Of a stretch of 64,000 nucleotides of DNA, positions 38,163-47,309 are shown in pieces. The notes under the pieces were generated by a model. The model saw nothing but the letters and a program-made list of their open reading frames with translations. It was not told where the DNA came from and made no database searches. Location of the stretch: NCBI GenBank assembly GCA_017792465.1, contig CP051234.1, forward strand, positions 1,552,606-1,616,605, given 5' to 3'. The translations under genes and the position numbers were made by a program. The first letter of the stretch is position 1. Each line of letters begins with the position of its first letter. The DNA comes from Filomicrobium sp. Lineage in GTDB: Bacteria > Pseudomonadota > Alphaproteobacteria > Rhizobiales > Hyphomicrobiaceae.

Positions 38163-38483
38163 GTGAAAGACATCATGGGCATGATGAGCAAAGTCAAAGA
38201 GATGCAAGAGCGCATGCAGCAGATGCAGGCCGAACTTGCCGAGACCCAGTGCGAAGGCCAATCGGGCGGTGGCCTCGTCAAAGTCACGCTGAACGGCAAG
38301 GGCGAAATGCTCAAGGTCGCAATCGACCCGAGCCTGATGAAGCCTGACGAAGCGGAAATCCTGGAAGACCTCATCGTTGCCGCCAGTCAGGATGCGAAAT
38401 CCAAGGCGGAAACGATTGCCCAGGACAAGATGGCAAGCATCACCGGCGGTCTACCCATTCCGCCCGGCTTCAAACTTTTCTGA
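38163..38483 (+). CDS. ybaB: YbaB/EbfC family nucleoid-associated protein
   Basis: A 106-residue DNA-binding protein that forms dimers. It starts with GTG at 38163, with AGGAG a few bases upstream. The sequence MGMMSKVKEMQERMQQMQAE and GLVKVTLNGKGEMLKVAIDP is the family pattern, ending in GGLPIPPGFKLF. It normally forms a dnaX-ybaB-recR cluster; here recR is about 6.5 kb away behind inserted genes. Confidence 0.96.
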   Translation: MKDIMGMMSKVKEMQERMQQMQAELAETQCEGQSGGGLVKVTLNGKGEMLKVAIDPSLMKPDEAEILEDLIVAASQDAKSKAETIAQDKMASITGGLPIPPGFKLF

Positions 38484-38515
38484 GACTTTGATCTAAATCG
38501 TTCGACGGGACACAT

Positions 38516-38947
38516 ATGACCGAATTCACCCCTGTTGAAGCTATCGTCGGCGGCCTTCTCATCGGCCTCGGCGCCGTGATGATGATGGCCATGCTCGGCC
38601 GCGTTGCCGGCGTTTCTGGAATTCTCGGCGGCGTGTTGTTTCCATCTTCTCCGGCCGGATGGAGCTGGCGGGCGCTATTCATCGTCGGGATGATTGCGGC
38701 TCCTGCCGTTTACACTCTCGTTCTCGGACACGCACCGCCGTTTGAGATGATGAGCAGTTCGACTGCGCTCACTATCATTTCCGGCGTGCTCGTCGGGATT
38801 GGCGTGACGTTTGGATCGGGCTGCGCCAGCGGACACGGCGTGTGCGGCTTGGCGCGACTGTCGCCACGGTCGATTTCCGCCACGGCGATTTTCATGCTGG
38901 CGGCCGGCGTCACGGTCTTCGTCATGCGTCACGTCATCGGAGCTTGA
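38516..38947 (+). CDS. YeeE/YedE family (sulfur-compound transport) membrane protein
   Basis: A 143-residue integral membrane protein with about four helices. The family motif GIGVTFGSGCASGHGVCG carries the cysteines thought to hold thiosulfate or another sulfur species during transport. It is half the size of full-length YeeE and pairs with the DUF6691 gene 4 bp downstream, which supplies the second half. It starts 32 bp after ybaB and could be read from the dnaX transcript. Confidence 0.92.
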   Translation: MTEFTPVEAIVGGLLIGLGAVMMMAMLGRVAGVSGILGGVLFPSSPAGWSWRALFIVGMIAAPAVYTLVLGHAPPFEMMSSSTALTIISGVLVGIGVTFGSGCASGHGVCGLARLSPRSISATAIFMLAAGVTVFVMRHVIGA

Positions 38948-38951
38948 GCCC

Positions 38952-39398
38952 ATGCGAAATTTTGCCGCCCTTTTTGTAGGCCTCCTCTTCGGTCTCGGGA
39001 TTACCGTTTCGGGCATGATCAATCCGGCGAAAGTGCTGAATTTCTTCGATGTCGCGGGCTCTTGGGACCCAAGTCTGGCGCTTGTCATGGCCTCGGCCTT
39101 GCTGACGACGGCGATCGGCTACCGGTTCGTTTTCCGCAGCGAGCGGCCGATTTTTGACAGTGCATTTCATTTGCCAGGCTCGACAACGATCGACAAACCT
39201 CTCATCCTAGGCGCCGTGACTTATGGGGTCGGTTGGGGTCTCATTGGGTTTTGCCCCGGAGGCTTGGTTCCGGCTCTCGGACTTGCCCGGGCGGAACCGT
39301 GGATCTTTGCTCTGGCGCTGGTGGCCGGTATGGCCGCGGCGCGGTTCGTCAGGACGAGGCTTGCAGAACCGAAGTCGGCAACTCAGGGAACGGCCTGA
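38952..39398 (+). CDS. DUF6691/YeeE-like second-half membrane protein
   Basis: A 148-residue membrane protein, from the ATG at 38952. It begins MRNFAALFVGLLFGLGITVS and has the signature MINPAKVLNFFDVAGSWDPS. A later segment GWGLIGFCPGGLVPAL contains the conserved Cys. Together with the preceding half it should form a complete YeeE-type transporter. Its stop overlaps the next start by one base (TGATG). Confidence 0.92.
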   Translation: MRNFAALFVGLLFGLGITVSGMINPAKVLNFFDVAGSWDPSLALVMASALLTTAIGYRFVFRSERPIFDSAFHLPGSTTIDKPLILGAVTYGVGWGLIGFCPGGLVPALGLARAEPWIFALALVAGMAAARFVRTRLAEPKSATQGTA

Positions 39399-39814
39399 TG
39401 CAACATCACAAGATCAACGACAATCTGTCGGTCGCCCCGCAGATCAGACCCACCGACGTCCCCAAAATCGCAGCCTTGGGTTTCAAACTCATCATCTGCA
39501 ATCGTCCTGACGGTGAAGAGCGCGGCCAGCCTCGTTTTTCGGAAATCGAAGAGGCGGCGATGAAGCATGGGCTGGAGTTTGAATACCAGCCCGTCGTCAG
39601 CGGGCAAATGAGCCCGCAAGAGGCGGAAACGTTTCGCGATAGTTGCAAGCACGCCGAAGGGCCGGTCTTGGCGTATTGCCGGTCTGGGACGCGCTGTACG
39701 ATCCTTTGGGCTATTTCGGAAGTCGGGCGGTTGTCGGCAGAAGAAATCATCGAGACGGCGCAGCGCGCGGGTTACGACATCAGAGGCTTGGAGCCGGCGC
39801 TCAGATCCAAATGA
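39398..39814 (+). CDS. TIGR01244/DUF442 phosphatase-fold sulfur transferase
   Basis: A 138-residue protein of the dual-specificity phosphatase fold. The active-site loop is AYCRSGTRCTILW, with the nucleophilic cysteine followed by Arg. It opens with the family pattern LSVAPQIRPTDVPKIAALGF. Members occur next to YeeE/YedE pairs and sulfide-oxidising enzymes, and are thought to handle persulfide or thiosulfate. It is translationally coupled to the DUF6691 gene. Confidence 0.9.
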   Translation: MQHHKINDNLSVAPQIRPTDVPKIAALGFKLIICNRPDGEERGQPRFSEIEEAAMKHGLEFEYQPVVSGQMSPQEAETFRDSCKHAEGPVLAYCRSGTRCTILWAISEVGRLSAEEIIETAQRAGYDIRGLEPALRSK

Positions 39815-40129
39815 CCGTCCTCTAGCAGCATCTCCTCGACACGAGGTATTCGTCAGGCATTTCAGGCAAAATGATATTGCCTGGGATTGTCTTTGCGTGC
39901 CTTTACGAGCACACCTTGACGCGATTTACTGACCAAAAGGTCTGGGGTGGTGACAACAGCTGCCTGCTCAGTGTGTTATCCGGAGCGGATGGTGCGGTGT
40001 CGATGCGATTGTTTTTTTAGTTATAGCGCTGCTCAAGCCCTGAATTGCGTTTCGGTTCAGTATTGCACGGGACTGAAAAAGGTGTGGTGCCGGGCCTTCG
40101 CGTGTCTGGTCGCGTAAAAGGGTATAGTG
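39815..40129. other. 315-bp intergenic region upstream of the lysozyme-like gene
   Basis: The composition is more AT-rich than its surroundings, with a T7 run near 40011. It is a natural boundary between the sulfur operon and the following two genes and should contain their promoter. I see no gene, repeat or convincing terminator. Confidence 0.4.
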
Positions 40130-42874
40130 ATGGATAAGTCCATTTTCCTTGAGTCTTTTTCGCTCGCTCCAACCGCTGAAGAAATCGAACAGAACTATGC
40201 CTGCCGTGATCGGTTTCTCCCCGAAGACGATCTAGAAAGCTTCGACCCGAGCTTAGAGGTCTACCTGCCGCCGCAGTACCAGGATTTGTCCGCGGAAGAG
40301 ATCAATTCCTGGATTTCGAAAGATGCGCATGACCTCATTCTCTATTACGAAGTCGGCGGCAAATCCTACTACGCGCAAAAATATTGCCGACCCTGTTGGC
40401 CGGGCGGCGCTTCCGGCGTCACGATCGGTCTAGGCTATGATCTTGGCTTTCAGGCCGAGAAGGATATCGAGGCGGCTTGGCGGTCGCGCGTCGAACCGGG
40501 CGACTATGACCGGCTGTGCGGTACGATCGGCAAAAAAGGGGCGACGGCACGCGCGGCTCTGCAATCAGTGCGCGATATCGAAATTCCATGGGACCCGGCC
40601 TTCGAAGTCTATCAGCTTCAAACGGTGCCGAAGTATTCCGAATGGGTTTTGTCGATCTATCCCGGCTCGGAGAAAATTCATCCGCATTGCTTCGGTGCTT
40701 TGTTGTCACTCGTTTACAATCGCGGTCGCAGCCTCAAAGGCAGTACGCGGCGCGAAATGCGCAACATCGCCGAGCATATCGCCAACGAGCAATATGAACG
40801 AATTCCCGGTGAATTTCGCTCGATGAAGCGGATCTGGGCGGGGCGAAACCTCTCTGGACTGCTGAAACGCCGAGACGCGGAAGCCAAGCTCTTCGAACTG
40901 GGGCTTGCGGAGCGCAATCGTGTCGTCGTCGTGCCGCCGTTGCCGGAGCCGGGATTGCGTTCGGTGTCGCCGGACGTCGATTCCCTCGATACCGGTATTC
41001 CGGTCGAACCGATTTTCGATCCGCACCGGCTGGCTCCGACGGAGGTTGCCGGGCTTGAATCGATGTACGAAGCAATCCCACCGGAAGAGCAAGGCGATAT
41101 CGCCGATTGGTTCGACGAGGATCTCGAAGGCCAGCCTATTGCCCGGGATCTTGAGCTTGAGCGTTCCGGTTTTTCATCGATTTCGTGGATCGCCGATGAC
41201 ATGCTGAGCACCGAATATGCTCACGTCTTGCCCGACGACCGCGATCGCAACGTCGACCGCACGTTTGAATTTTCCGTTTCCGATCTTGATCTCCTGATCC
41301 GGGCCAACCGATATCAGCCGCTGCGCGGAACCGGCAAAATCATCTTCGGTCTGCGTGGTGCGATGCTGGCGGGCGATGAGACGGCTGCGCAAGTGCGCCG
41401 CTACTCCCTAACGCTCAGAGAGACGCGCCCCGACCACCGCAACTTCCGCTGCGTGATCGGGGTTTATGACACCGAACTCGGGCTGTTATCCGGCTTCATC
41501 GCCAGCACCGTGCCGAACCGACGTTCGGTCTATTTGATGCTGACGGGCGCGATGGCCTCCAACATGCTGCCGTGCGGATGCTATCTCTATGAAGTCGGTC
41601 GCCACAGCAAGGGCAAGTATCCGGGCTGTCTTCGCGAGGCGCAGAAGTTCGTCGTGTTGCGCAACAAGTCGAGCAACTCCTTCGACGTCACTGACGTCTT
41701 CGATCCGAACTTCCCATTCGACAACATACATCCGGCCTTTACCGATACGGGCGACCCTGGTGCACACTTTTCATCGTTCGGCTGCCAGGTGATCCGCGGA
41801 CGCTGCGTGAAATACACTGACAACCATTCCGGCGAATGGAAGCAGTTCCGTGAGGTTCTGGGGCTCAGCCGGCACGGCGATGACGACAACGGTCGGCGCT
41901 ACTCCTACGTGCTCTTCACCGGCCTTGAAGCAGCGATCGCTTCAGAAATGCGAGCGAACGGCGAGACCAACAACAGCGCCTTGATCGACAAACGGCTGGG
42001 ACGCTTGCGCCAAGGCTCGGAAGGCAGCGAAGTCTTCGCGCTACAGGAAGCCATGAACCTGGCCGGTCCGGACGGCAAGCTCGGTCCGAACACCAAGGAC
42101 GCGCTCGTCAAGTTCCATCGCTCGAACGGACGACCAGCTCCGGGGGTCTATTCGACGGCCGACGACGAGGCGTTGGGGCTCAACGTTTTGCTGCCCAAAC
42201 CGATGTGGCCGGTTCGACCGGTGACGGACGCCGATATCCCGACACTCGACACCGGCATGCCGGGCCCAACGTTGGGCATCGGCGAAGACCAAGGCGATGG
42301 TGAATTCGTTTTGTCTGATGCCTCAGACACAATCGCCGCGGCAACCGACACGCCGACCATGCTGGAAAGCATCAAGCGGGCCCGAAAATCCGGCCACTCC
42401 CGGCTTGACGGGCTTTATCTCGAACTTGCCCGGCGTAGCCGCTCGGGTGAGACGAATCTAGAAAGCCTTTCGGCGAGCCGCATCCAGCCGCTTGAAAGTT
42501 TCGAGAGCCAGGAAAGCCTGCAGGACGCGATCAACTATGGAAAGACGGTGTTCGCGCGCTTCGAGCATTCGGTCCACAATCTGTTGTGCGGGGATTCTCC
42601 TGACGACATGGCCGACCGGCGCAAAGTGATGGCGCAAATCAACGGGGCCGCAAACCAGCAGTTTGCCAATGTGCAGAATGTGCTGGCGGGCATCTTGTTG
42701 ATGAAGCTCTTCATCATTCCGCCGCTCAATAACATCGTTGCTGCCATTATCGTCGAACGCTTTATGAAACCGATCTATCAGGATGCCTCAACGGCCGCGC
42801 AACCCTATGTCACGTGCGTCTGCCAGGCCTGGACCTCGCGTCTTGATGACGGCAGCCGCGAAGAGATCGCCTAA
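40130..42874 (+). CDS. Multidomain peptidoglycan-active protein: T4-lysozyme/pesticin-like, L,D-transpeptidase-like, PG-binding
   Basis: A 914-residue protein; the ATG at 40130 has AAAGGG seven bases upstream, and a GTG one codon earlier is possible. Residues 60-260 resemble the pesticin/T4-lysozyme fold: catalytic Glu near 74 in LYYEVGGKSYY, SGVTIGLGYDLG with Thr near 98, LLSLVYNRGRSLKG and LLKRRDAEAKLFELGL. Residues 380-600 contain IHPAF with His near 534, then SSFGCQVIRG with Cys near 552. This is H-X14-S-x-G-C spacing, as in L,D-transpeptidases. A peptidoglycan-binding repeat lies at about 622-685. A hydrophobic segment (about 852-878) near the C-terminus could anchor it. There is no N-terminal signal peptide. 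It precedes a trypsin-like protease gene, and the pair is unassigned to any system I know. Confidence 0.72.
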   Translation: MDKSIFLESFSLAPTAEEIEQNYACRDRFLPEDDLESFDPSLEVYLPPQYQDLSAEEINSWISKDAHDLILYYEVGGKSYYAQKYCRPCWPGGASGVTIGLGYDLGFQAEKDIEAAWRSRVEPGDYDRLCGTIGKKGATARAALQSVRDIEIPWDPAFEVYQLQTVPKYSEWVLSIYPGSEKIHPHCFGALLSLVYNRGRSLKGSTRREMRNIAEHIANEQYERIPGEFRSMKRIWAGRNLSGLLKRRDAEAKLFELGLAERNRVVVVPPLPEPGLRSVSPDVDSLDTGIPVEPIFDPHRLAPTEVAGLESMYEAIPPEEQGDIADWFDEDLEGQPIARDLELERSGFSSISWIADDMLSTEYAHVLPDDRDRNVDRTFEFSVSDLDLLIRANRYQPLRGTGKIIFGLRGAMLAGDETAAQVRRYSLTLRETRPDHRNFRCVIGVYDTELGLLSGFIASTVPNRRSVYLMLTGAMASNMLPCGCYLYEVGRHSKGKYPGCLREAQKFVVLRNKSSNSFDVTDVFDPNFPFDNIHPAFTDTGDPGAHFSSFGCQVIRGRCVKYTDNHSGEWKQFREVLGLSRHGDDDNGRRYSYVLFTGLEAAIASEMRANGETNNSALIDKRLGRLRQGSEGSEVFALQEAMNLAGPDGKLGPNTKDALVKFHRSNGRPAPGVYSTADDEALGLNVLLPKPMWPVRPVTDADIPTLDTGMPGPTLGIGEDQGDGEFVLSDASDTIAAATDTPTMLESIKRARKSGHSRLDGLYLELARRSRSGETNLESLSASRIQPLESFESQESLQDAINYGKTVFARFEHSVHNLLCGDSPDDMADRRKVMAQINGAANQQFANVQNVLAGILLMKLFIIPPLNNIVAAIIVERFMKPIYQDASTAAQPYVTCVCQAWTSRLDDGSREEIA

Positions 42875-42963
42875 GCAGGACGGAAGACACTCAAAGCGCT
42901 GCGATGGGGTCGCGCAGCATACACAATTCCAGGACGACAACAGCCCGAGACGGGGGGTTGCTT

Positions 42964-44901
42964 ATGACTGTCGATGAACTCATTAGCCGGATCGAAACTG
43001 CCACACGCGATGGTAGGGCGGATCTCGTGCAGCACCATCTGCAGAAGCTTGAAACCCTCATGTCGAAAGAGGGGCGACCGGCCAGTTCGCTGGCGACATT
43101 GCGGCTCGTCAAGGCGCTTGCCGGATATCAGGTCCCGTCCGTCTCACGCGGTCCCAACCCTTACGAACTTTGCAAGACCGTCAAGGAGGCCGTCCGGCAA
43201 ACGCCGATCAATCGCAACAAGCTGAACGACACCTGGGAAACGCTGCGCATCGTGCTTGGGGATATGTCGACGCATATCGACGACGACGAACTCATCTCGG
43301 TGATGCAGGCGCTCAAAGATGCCCGCGTATTCGACCGGCTGGCCGACGCCGGCGAAAGCGCTATTGTCCGGATGCCTGAGGATGCACGTGTGCGCCTCTA
43401 TTACGGACAAGCTCTGATTGACATCGGACACGTTCATGCCGGACTCGATATGGTCCGCAACGTGCTGCAAATGGGCGGCGTGCCGCAGGGCTTGAGAGAC
43501 GAAGCGCACGGACTGCTGGGCCGTGCCTATAAGCAGATCTACGTCAATCATGTTCGCTCGGCGAATGCCTCTGCGTCGGTTCGCCGTCACTTCAAGCCCG
43601 ACTTGGAGCGGGCCATCAAGAACTACGCAAAAGTTTATGACGTAGATACGCCGGCGGTGAACCACTGGCACGGCGTCAACCTCATCGCGTTGATGTGCCT
43701 GGCGCGCGAGGACGGCCATAGCGAGCTGGCAAGGATGAACGGCTTGATGCCCGAACAGATCGCCCGGCGCATGATCGAAGTGTTGGAACCGCAAGCGCAC
43801 GGCACGGGCGACAACTGGCTGCTTGCCGGTCTTGGCGAGGCGTCGATTGCAATCCGCGATTACGCCAGAGCCAAGCACTGGTATTCGGCTTTCGGCCACC
43901 ACCCTTTAACAAAGCCGTTCCATGCGGCAAGCGCCTCGCGCCAGCTGGAGCAGGTGTGGCGCTTGCAACCCTCGCATGGTGGCGCCGGTCCTTTATTTGC
44001 CGTGCTGAAGGCGGCTGAAATCGGCAATCCGAACGGCCGTTTCGAGTTGTCGACGGACGCGTTGCAAGCGATCGGCAAGTTCGCAGCCTCCGCAGAGGCG
44101 CGGGACTTCAAGGAGTCCATGGTGTCGGGCGGCAAGTTCGTCAAACTCGCCGAACTGCAGATCGTTGTGAAACGGGCGGCTGCCGTCGTGGCGATCCAGG
44201 CGCCCTATGGAGGCACGATTGGCACCGGCTTCCTGGTCAGTGGCCGATCGCTCAGCCCAGCGCTTGGCGACGATACCTTCATGGTGACCAACGCGCATGT
44301 GTTGAGCAATGAGCGCAGCGACTCAACGCTTCTGCCGAGCAACGCGCGTCTCGTTCTTGAAGGCGCAAACAACGTCGTCTTGGATTGCGAGAATTCGCTG
44401 CTCTTTGAATCGCCGCCCAACGCCTACGATGCCGCTATCGTGCGCATTAGCGGGGGCCCGTGCAACGCCTGTGAGCCGCTTGAAATTGCTGAGACGAATT
44501 CGCTCCTGCGCGCAGCCGTTTCACCTGACGGCAGCGATGGGTCTCCGGTCAGCGTTATCGGCTATCCGCTGGGCGGGCCGTTGTCGCTGAGCCGCGTGGT
44601 CGGCGCGAATGGCTGGCTTGTCGATAAAGGGCCGCGCGAGCCGGCATCGCAGAACCCGGTCTATCTGCACTACATGGCGCCAACGGAACCGGGCAACTCG
44701 GGTAGTCCGATCTTCGATGCTGACACCTGGGAGGTGATCGGGCTGCATCATGCGGGATTCAGCGAGCACGAAGGTCGACCGAGGCTCAATGGCGCGGCCG
44801 GCAACTCTTTTGCCAACGAAGGCATTTGCATTCAGTCGATCCGTTCGGCGCTTAAAGGTGTTGTCGGTGGCGGACGCAAATCCGGCGGCCTGTTTGGGTA
44901 A
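42964..44901 (+). CDS. Helical-repeat protein with C-terminal trypsin-like serine protease
   Basis: A 645-residue protein, from the ATG at 42964 preceded by a G-rich Shine-Dalgarno. The first 400 residues are helical and TPR-like. The piece near 210-240 (NYAKVYDVDTPAVNHWHGVN, then LIALMCLA) resembles the MAP3K TRAFs-binding helical repeats seen in bacterial conflict proteins. The C-terminal domain keeps a complete chymotrypsin-fold triad: His445 in VTNAHVLSN, Asp489 in AYDAAIVRI and Ser579 in TEPGNSGSPIFD. There is no signal peptide, so the protease is probably cytoplasmic. The gene starts 89 bp after the lysozyme-like gene and is likely co-transcribed. Its target is unknown; the neighbouring protein is an obvious candidate. 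Confidence 0.82.
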   Translation: MTVDELISRIETATRDGRADLVQHHLQKLETLMSKEGRPASSLATLRLVKALAGYQVPSVSRGPNPYELCKTVKEAVRQTPINRNKLNDTWETLRIVLGDMSTHIDDDELISVMQALKDARVFDRLADAGESAIVRMPEDARVRLYYGQALIDIGHVHAGLDMVRNVLQMGGVPQGLRDEAHGLLGRAYKQIYVNHVRSANASASVRRHFKPDLERAIKNYAKVYDVDTPAVNHWHGVNLIALMCLAREDGHSELARMNGLMPEQIARRMIEVLEPQAHGTGDNWLLAGLGEASIAIRDYARAKHWYSAFGHHPLTKPFHAASASRQLEQVWRLQPSHGGAGPLFAVLKAAEIGNPNGRFELSTDALQAIGKFAASAEARDFKESMVSGGKFVKLAELQIVVKRAAAVVAIQAPYGGTIGTGFLVSGRSLSPALGDDTFMVTNAHVLSNERSDSTLLPSNARLVLEGANNVVLDCENSLLFESPPNAYDAAIVRISGGPCNACEPLEIAETNSLLRAAVSPDGSDGSPVSVIGYPLGGPLSLSRVVGANGWLVDKGPREPASQNPVYLHYMAPTEPGNSGSPIFDADTWEVIGLHHAGFSEHEGRPRLNGAAGNSFANEGICIQSIRSALKGVVGGGRKSGGLFG

Positions 44902-45034
44902 AGCGCCTGGACGCAACGGCTCAGCGCCCCCAATTTTCAAACGCTGCCATCTGCCATGCCGGATTTGGGGATCTGGCGCTGCGTTGTGCTCCATGCCAAC
45001 CTGCGGCTGTCTGATTCTGCGGTGAGGCATCTTA

Positions 45035-45640
45035 ATGGCGAAGAGCACGGTTGGCCCGGAAATCGAGCGCCTGATCAAGTTGCTAGCGCGGCTTCCAGGG
45101 CTTGGGCCCCGATCTGCGCGCAAGGCAGCGCTGTCGCTCATCAAGCGGCGCGACGACCTCCTCATTCCGCTGGCTGAAGCGCTGGCGGTCGCCAAGGACA
45201 AGATTTCGATCTGTCCGCAGTGCGGCAATGTCGACACCTCGTCGCCGTGTCATCTGTGCCAGGACCCGAGCCGCGATCCGTCGATGATCGTCGTTGTCGA
45301 AGAGGTCGGTGATCTTTGGGCGCTGGAGCGGGCCGGCGTTATCAAAGGGCTTTATCACGTGCTGGGCGGACATTTGTCGCCGCTTGACGGTATTGGTCCG
45401 GAGCAACTCAACATCGGCAGCCTGATCGGGCGGGCCAAGGCGCCGGACGTGCGCGAAGTCCTGCTCGCTCTCAACGCGACGGTGGAAGGCCAGTCGACGA
45501 TGCACTACATCAGGGAATTGCTCGCTGATTGCGATGTGACCGTCTCGGAAATGCAAAAAGGCGTGCCGGTCGGCGGTGAGCTCGATTACCTCGACGAAGG
45601 AACGCTGGCAGCGGCCATTAAATCACGCCGGCAAATCTGA
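45035..45640 (+). CDS. recR: Recombination mediator protein RecR
   Basis: Part of the RecFOR pathway that loads RecA on gapped DNA. The protein is 201 residues. An N-terminal helix-hairpin-helix ([20 protein letters not shown]) is followed by a four-Cys zinc finger ([16 protein letters not shown]) and a Toprim domain starting [15 protein letters not shown]. The Walker B-like tail is ILLAL...[10 protein letters not shown] in type. The gene normally follows ybaB; here it is separated by about 6.5 kb. Confidence 0.97.
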   Translation: MAKSTVGPEIERLIKLLARLPGLGPRSARKAALSLIKRRDDLLIPLAEALAVAKDKISICPQCGNVDTSSPCHLCQDPSRDPSMIVVVEEVGDLWALERAGVIKGLYHVLGGHLSPLDGIGPEQLNIGSLIGRAKAPDVREVLLALNATVEGQSTMHYIRELLADCDVTVSEMQKGVPVGGELDYLDEGTLAAAIKSRRQI

Positions 45641-45797
45641 ATAATGCGACACCTGACGTTTCAGGCTTCCCGACCGCCACGGCCGATTGCCGGTCGCGTT
45701 CACGCTTAAGTTAACCTCGCCGATCGGCCTAGCCATATCGCCTTAAAAGCCGTATGCCGCTTGGGCTGCGCGTCGCGCCGCCTCTCAGAAAGACCTT

Positions 45798-47309
45798 ATG
45801 AGCCAATCAGATACCATCAATCGGCCGGTGCCGCCTCGGCGCGAGCGCCGTGCGCCCCAGAAGCCGAAGTTCGTGACCGGGTCGTTGCTGCGTCACTTGC
45901 TGGTGATGACGGGGACGGGTGCGCTCGGGCTGGTTGCTATTTTTGTCGGCGATCTGGCCAACATCTACTTTCTCTCCCTCTTGGAGGAGCGCGAGGAGCT
46001 GATCGCGGCGGTCGGTTATGCGAGCACCGTTTTGATGCTGATGATCGGCATCGGAATCGGCTTGGCGATTGCGGCGACGTCGCTGATCTCGCCGGCGCTT
46101 GGGGCCGGTCTCAACGTCAGGGCGCGGAGGCTGACGGTCAATGCGCATTTGTGGACGCTTGTCGTCGCATCGGTCCTGGCGCTCTTGGTCTGGATCCTTA
46201 TTCCAGAGTTCTTAAAAATTCTCGGGGCGACCGGCCGCACGCGGGAACTGGCTGCGAGTTATCTGACGATCGCCGTTCCGGCGTTGCCGCTGCTGGCACT
46301 TGGCATGACGGCGTCTGCGGTTTTGCGGTCGGTCGGCGATGCGCGGCGGGCCATGAACGTGACGCTGTTTGGCGCCATCACCAATGTGATCCTCGATCCC
46401 ATTCTGATCTTCGGGTTCGACATGGGGATCGAAGGGGCCGCCTGGGCTTCCGTCATCGCGCGGGTGAGCGTGATGCTGGTGGGCTTTTATGGCGTCATCA
46501 TCGTGCACAAGATGATGGGGCGCTCGAAACTTCGCACCTTCCTGGCCGATGGATGGCCTCTGGCGGCGATTGCCATTCCAGCGGTTGCGACCAACCTCGC
46601 GACGCCTGCCGCCAACGCTTATATCACGGCGGTCATCTCCGAACATGGCGATGCGGCTGTCGCTGGCTGGACGATTATCGGACGCATCATGCCGGTTGCT
46701 TTCGGTTCGATCTTCGCCTTGTCGGGCGTCGTTGGTCCGATCGTCGGCCAGAACTACGGCGCGCGGAATAAGGACCGGATGCACGAAACGCTGAGACTGG
46801 CGCTTTATGTCACCGGTGGTTTTACGCTTGGGGCATGGCTGCTGTTAGCTTTGTCAGCGCCGCTGATCGTCAGCCAGTTTCAAGCGTCCGGCGAGGCGGC
46901 CGACCTCATCATGCTGTTTTGCCATTGGCTGGCGCCGCTGTTCTTCTTCCTGGGGGCGCTGTTTGTTTCGAACGCGGTTTTCAACACGCTGGGGCGTCCG
47001 CATGTGTCGACGGCGCTCAACTGGGGCCGGGCGACGCTCGGCACTATCCCGTTCGTTATGCTCTTTGAAGCTATAATGGGAGCGAAGGGCGTCCTCATCG
47101 GGCAGATGCTGGGTGGCACCGCTTTCGGCGTCATCGGGATCGTGTTGGGACACCGGCTGATCGACTATCTGGGAGACGACAGCCCAGCGCAACAGGCGCA
47201 GCCGGCAACGCGGACCGGCAAAGTCATCAACAGGTTTCTGGGTGTATCCACAGGCCCCACGGACAGCGATGCCATGGAGGGACCATCCGATACCCCGTTG
47301 CCTAGCTGA
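45798..47309 (+). CDS. MATE family efflux transporter (NorM-like)
   Basis: A 503-residue membrane protein with 12 predicted helices. The N-terminal half shows LLVMTGTGALGLVAIFVGDLA and a Met/Ile-rich second helix. The symmetric second half begins near LATPAANAYITAVISEHGDA. Residues 200-300 carry ILDPILIFGFDMGIEGAAWA, the usual MATE inner motif. It exports cationic drugs or metabolites by Na+ or H+ antiport. It is a different subgroup from the DinF-like MATE at 10082-11461. A possible terminator lies at 47392-47420. Confidence 0.92.
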   Translation: MSQSDTINRPVPPRRERRAPQKPKFVTGSLLRHLLVMTGTGALGLVAIFVGDLANIYFLSLLEEREELIAAVGYASTVLMLMIGIGIGLAIAATSLISPALGAGLNVRARRLTVNAHLWTLVVASVLALLVWILIPEFLKILGATGRTRELAASYLTIAVPALPLLALGMTASAVLRSVGDARRAMNVTLFGAITNVILDPILIFGFDMGIEGAAWASVIARVSVMLVGFYGVIIVHKMMGRSKLRTFLADGWPLAAIAIPAVATNLATPAANAYITAVISEHGDAAVAGWTIIGRIMPVAFGSIFALSGVVGPIVGQNYGARNKDRMHETLRLALYVTGGFTLGAWLLLALSAPLIVSQFQASGEAADLIMLFCHWLAPLFFFLGALFVSNAVFNTLGRPHVSTALNWGRATLGTIPFVMLFEAIMGAKGVLIGQMLGGTAFGVIGIVLGHRLIDYLGDDSPAQQAQPATRTGKVINRFLGVSTGPTDSDAMEGPSDTPLPS

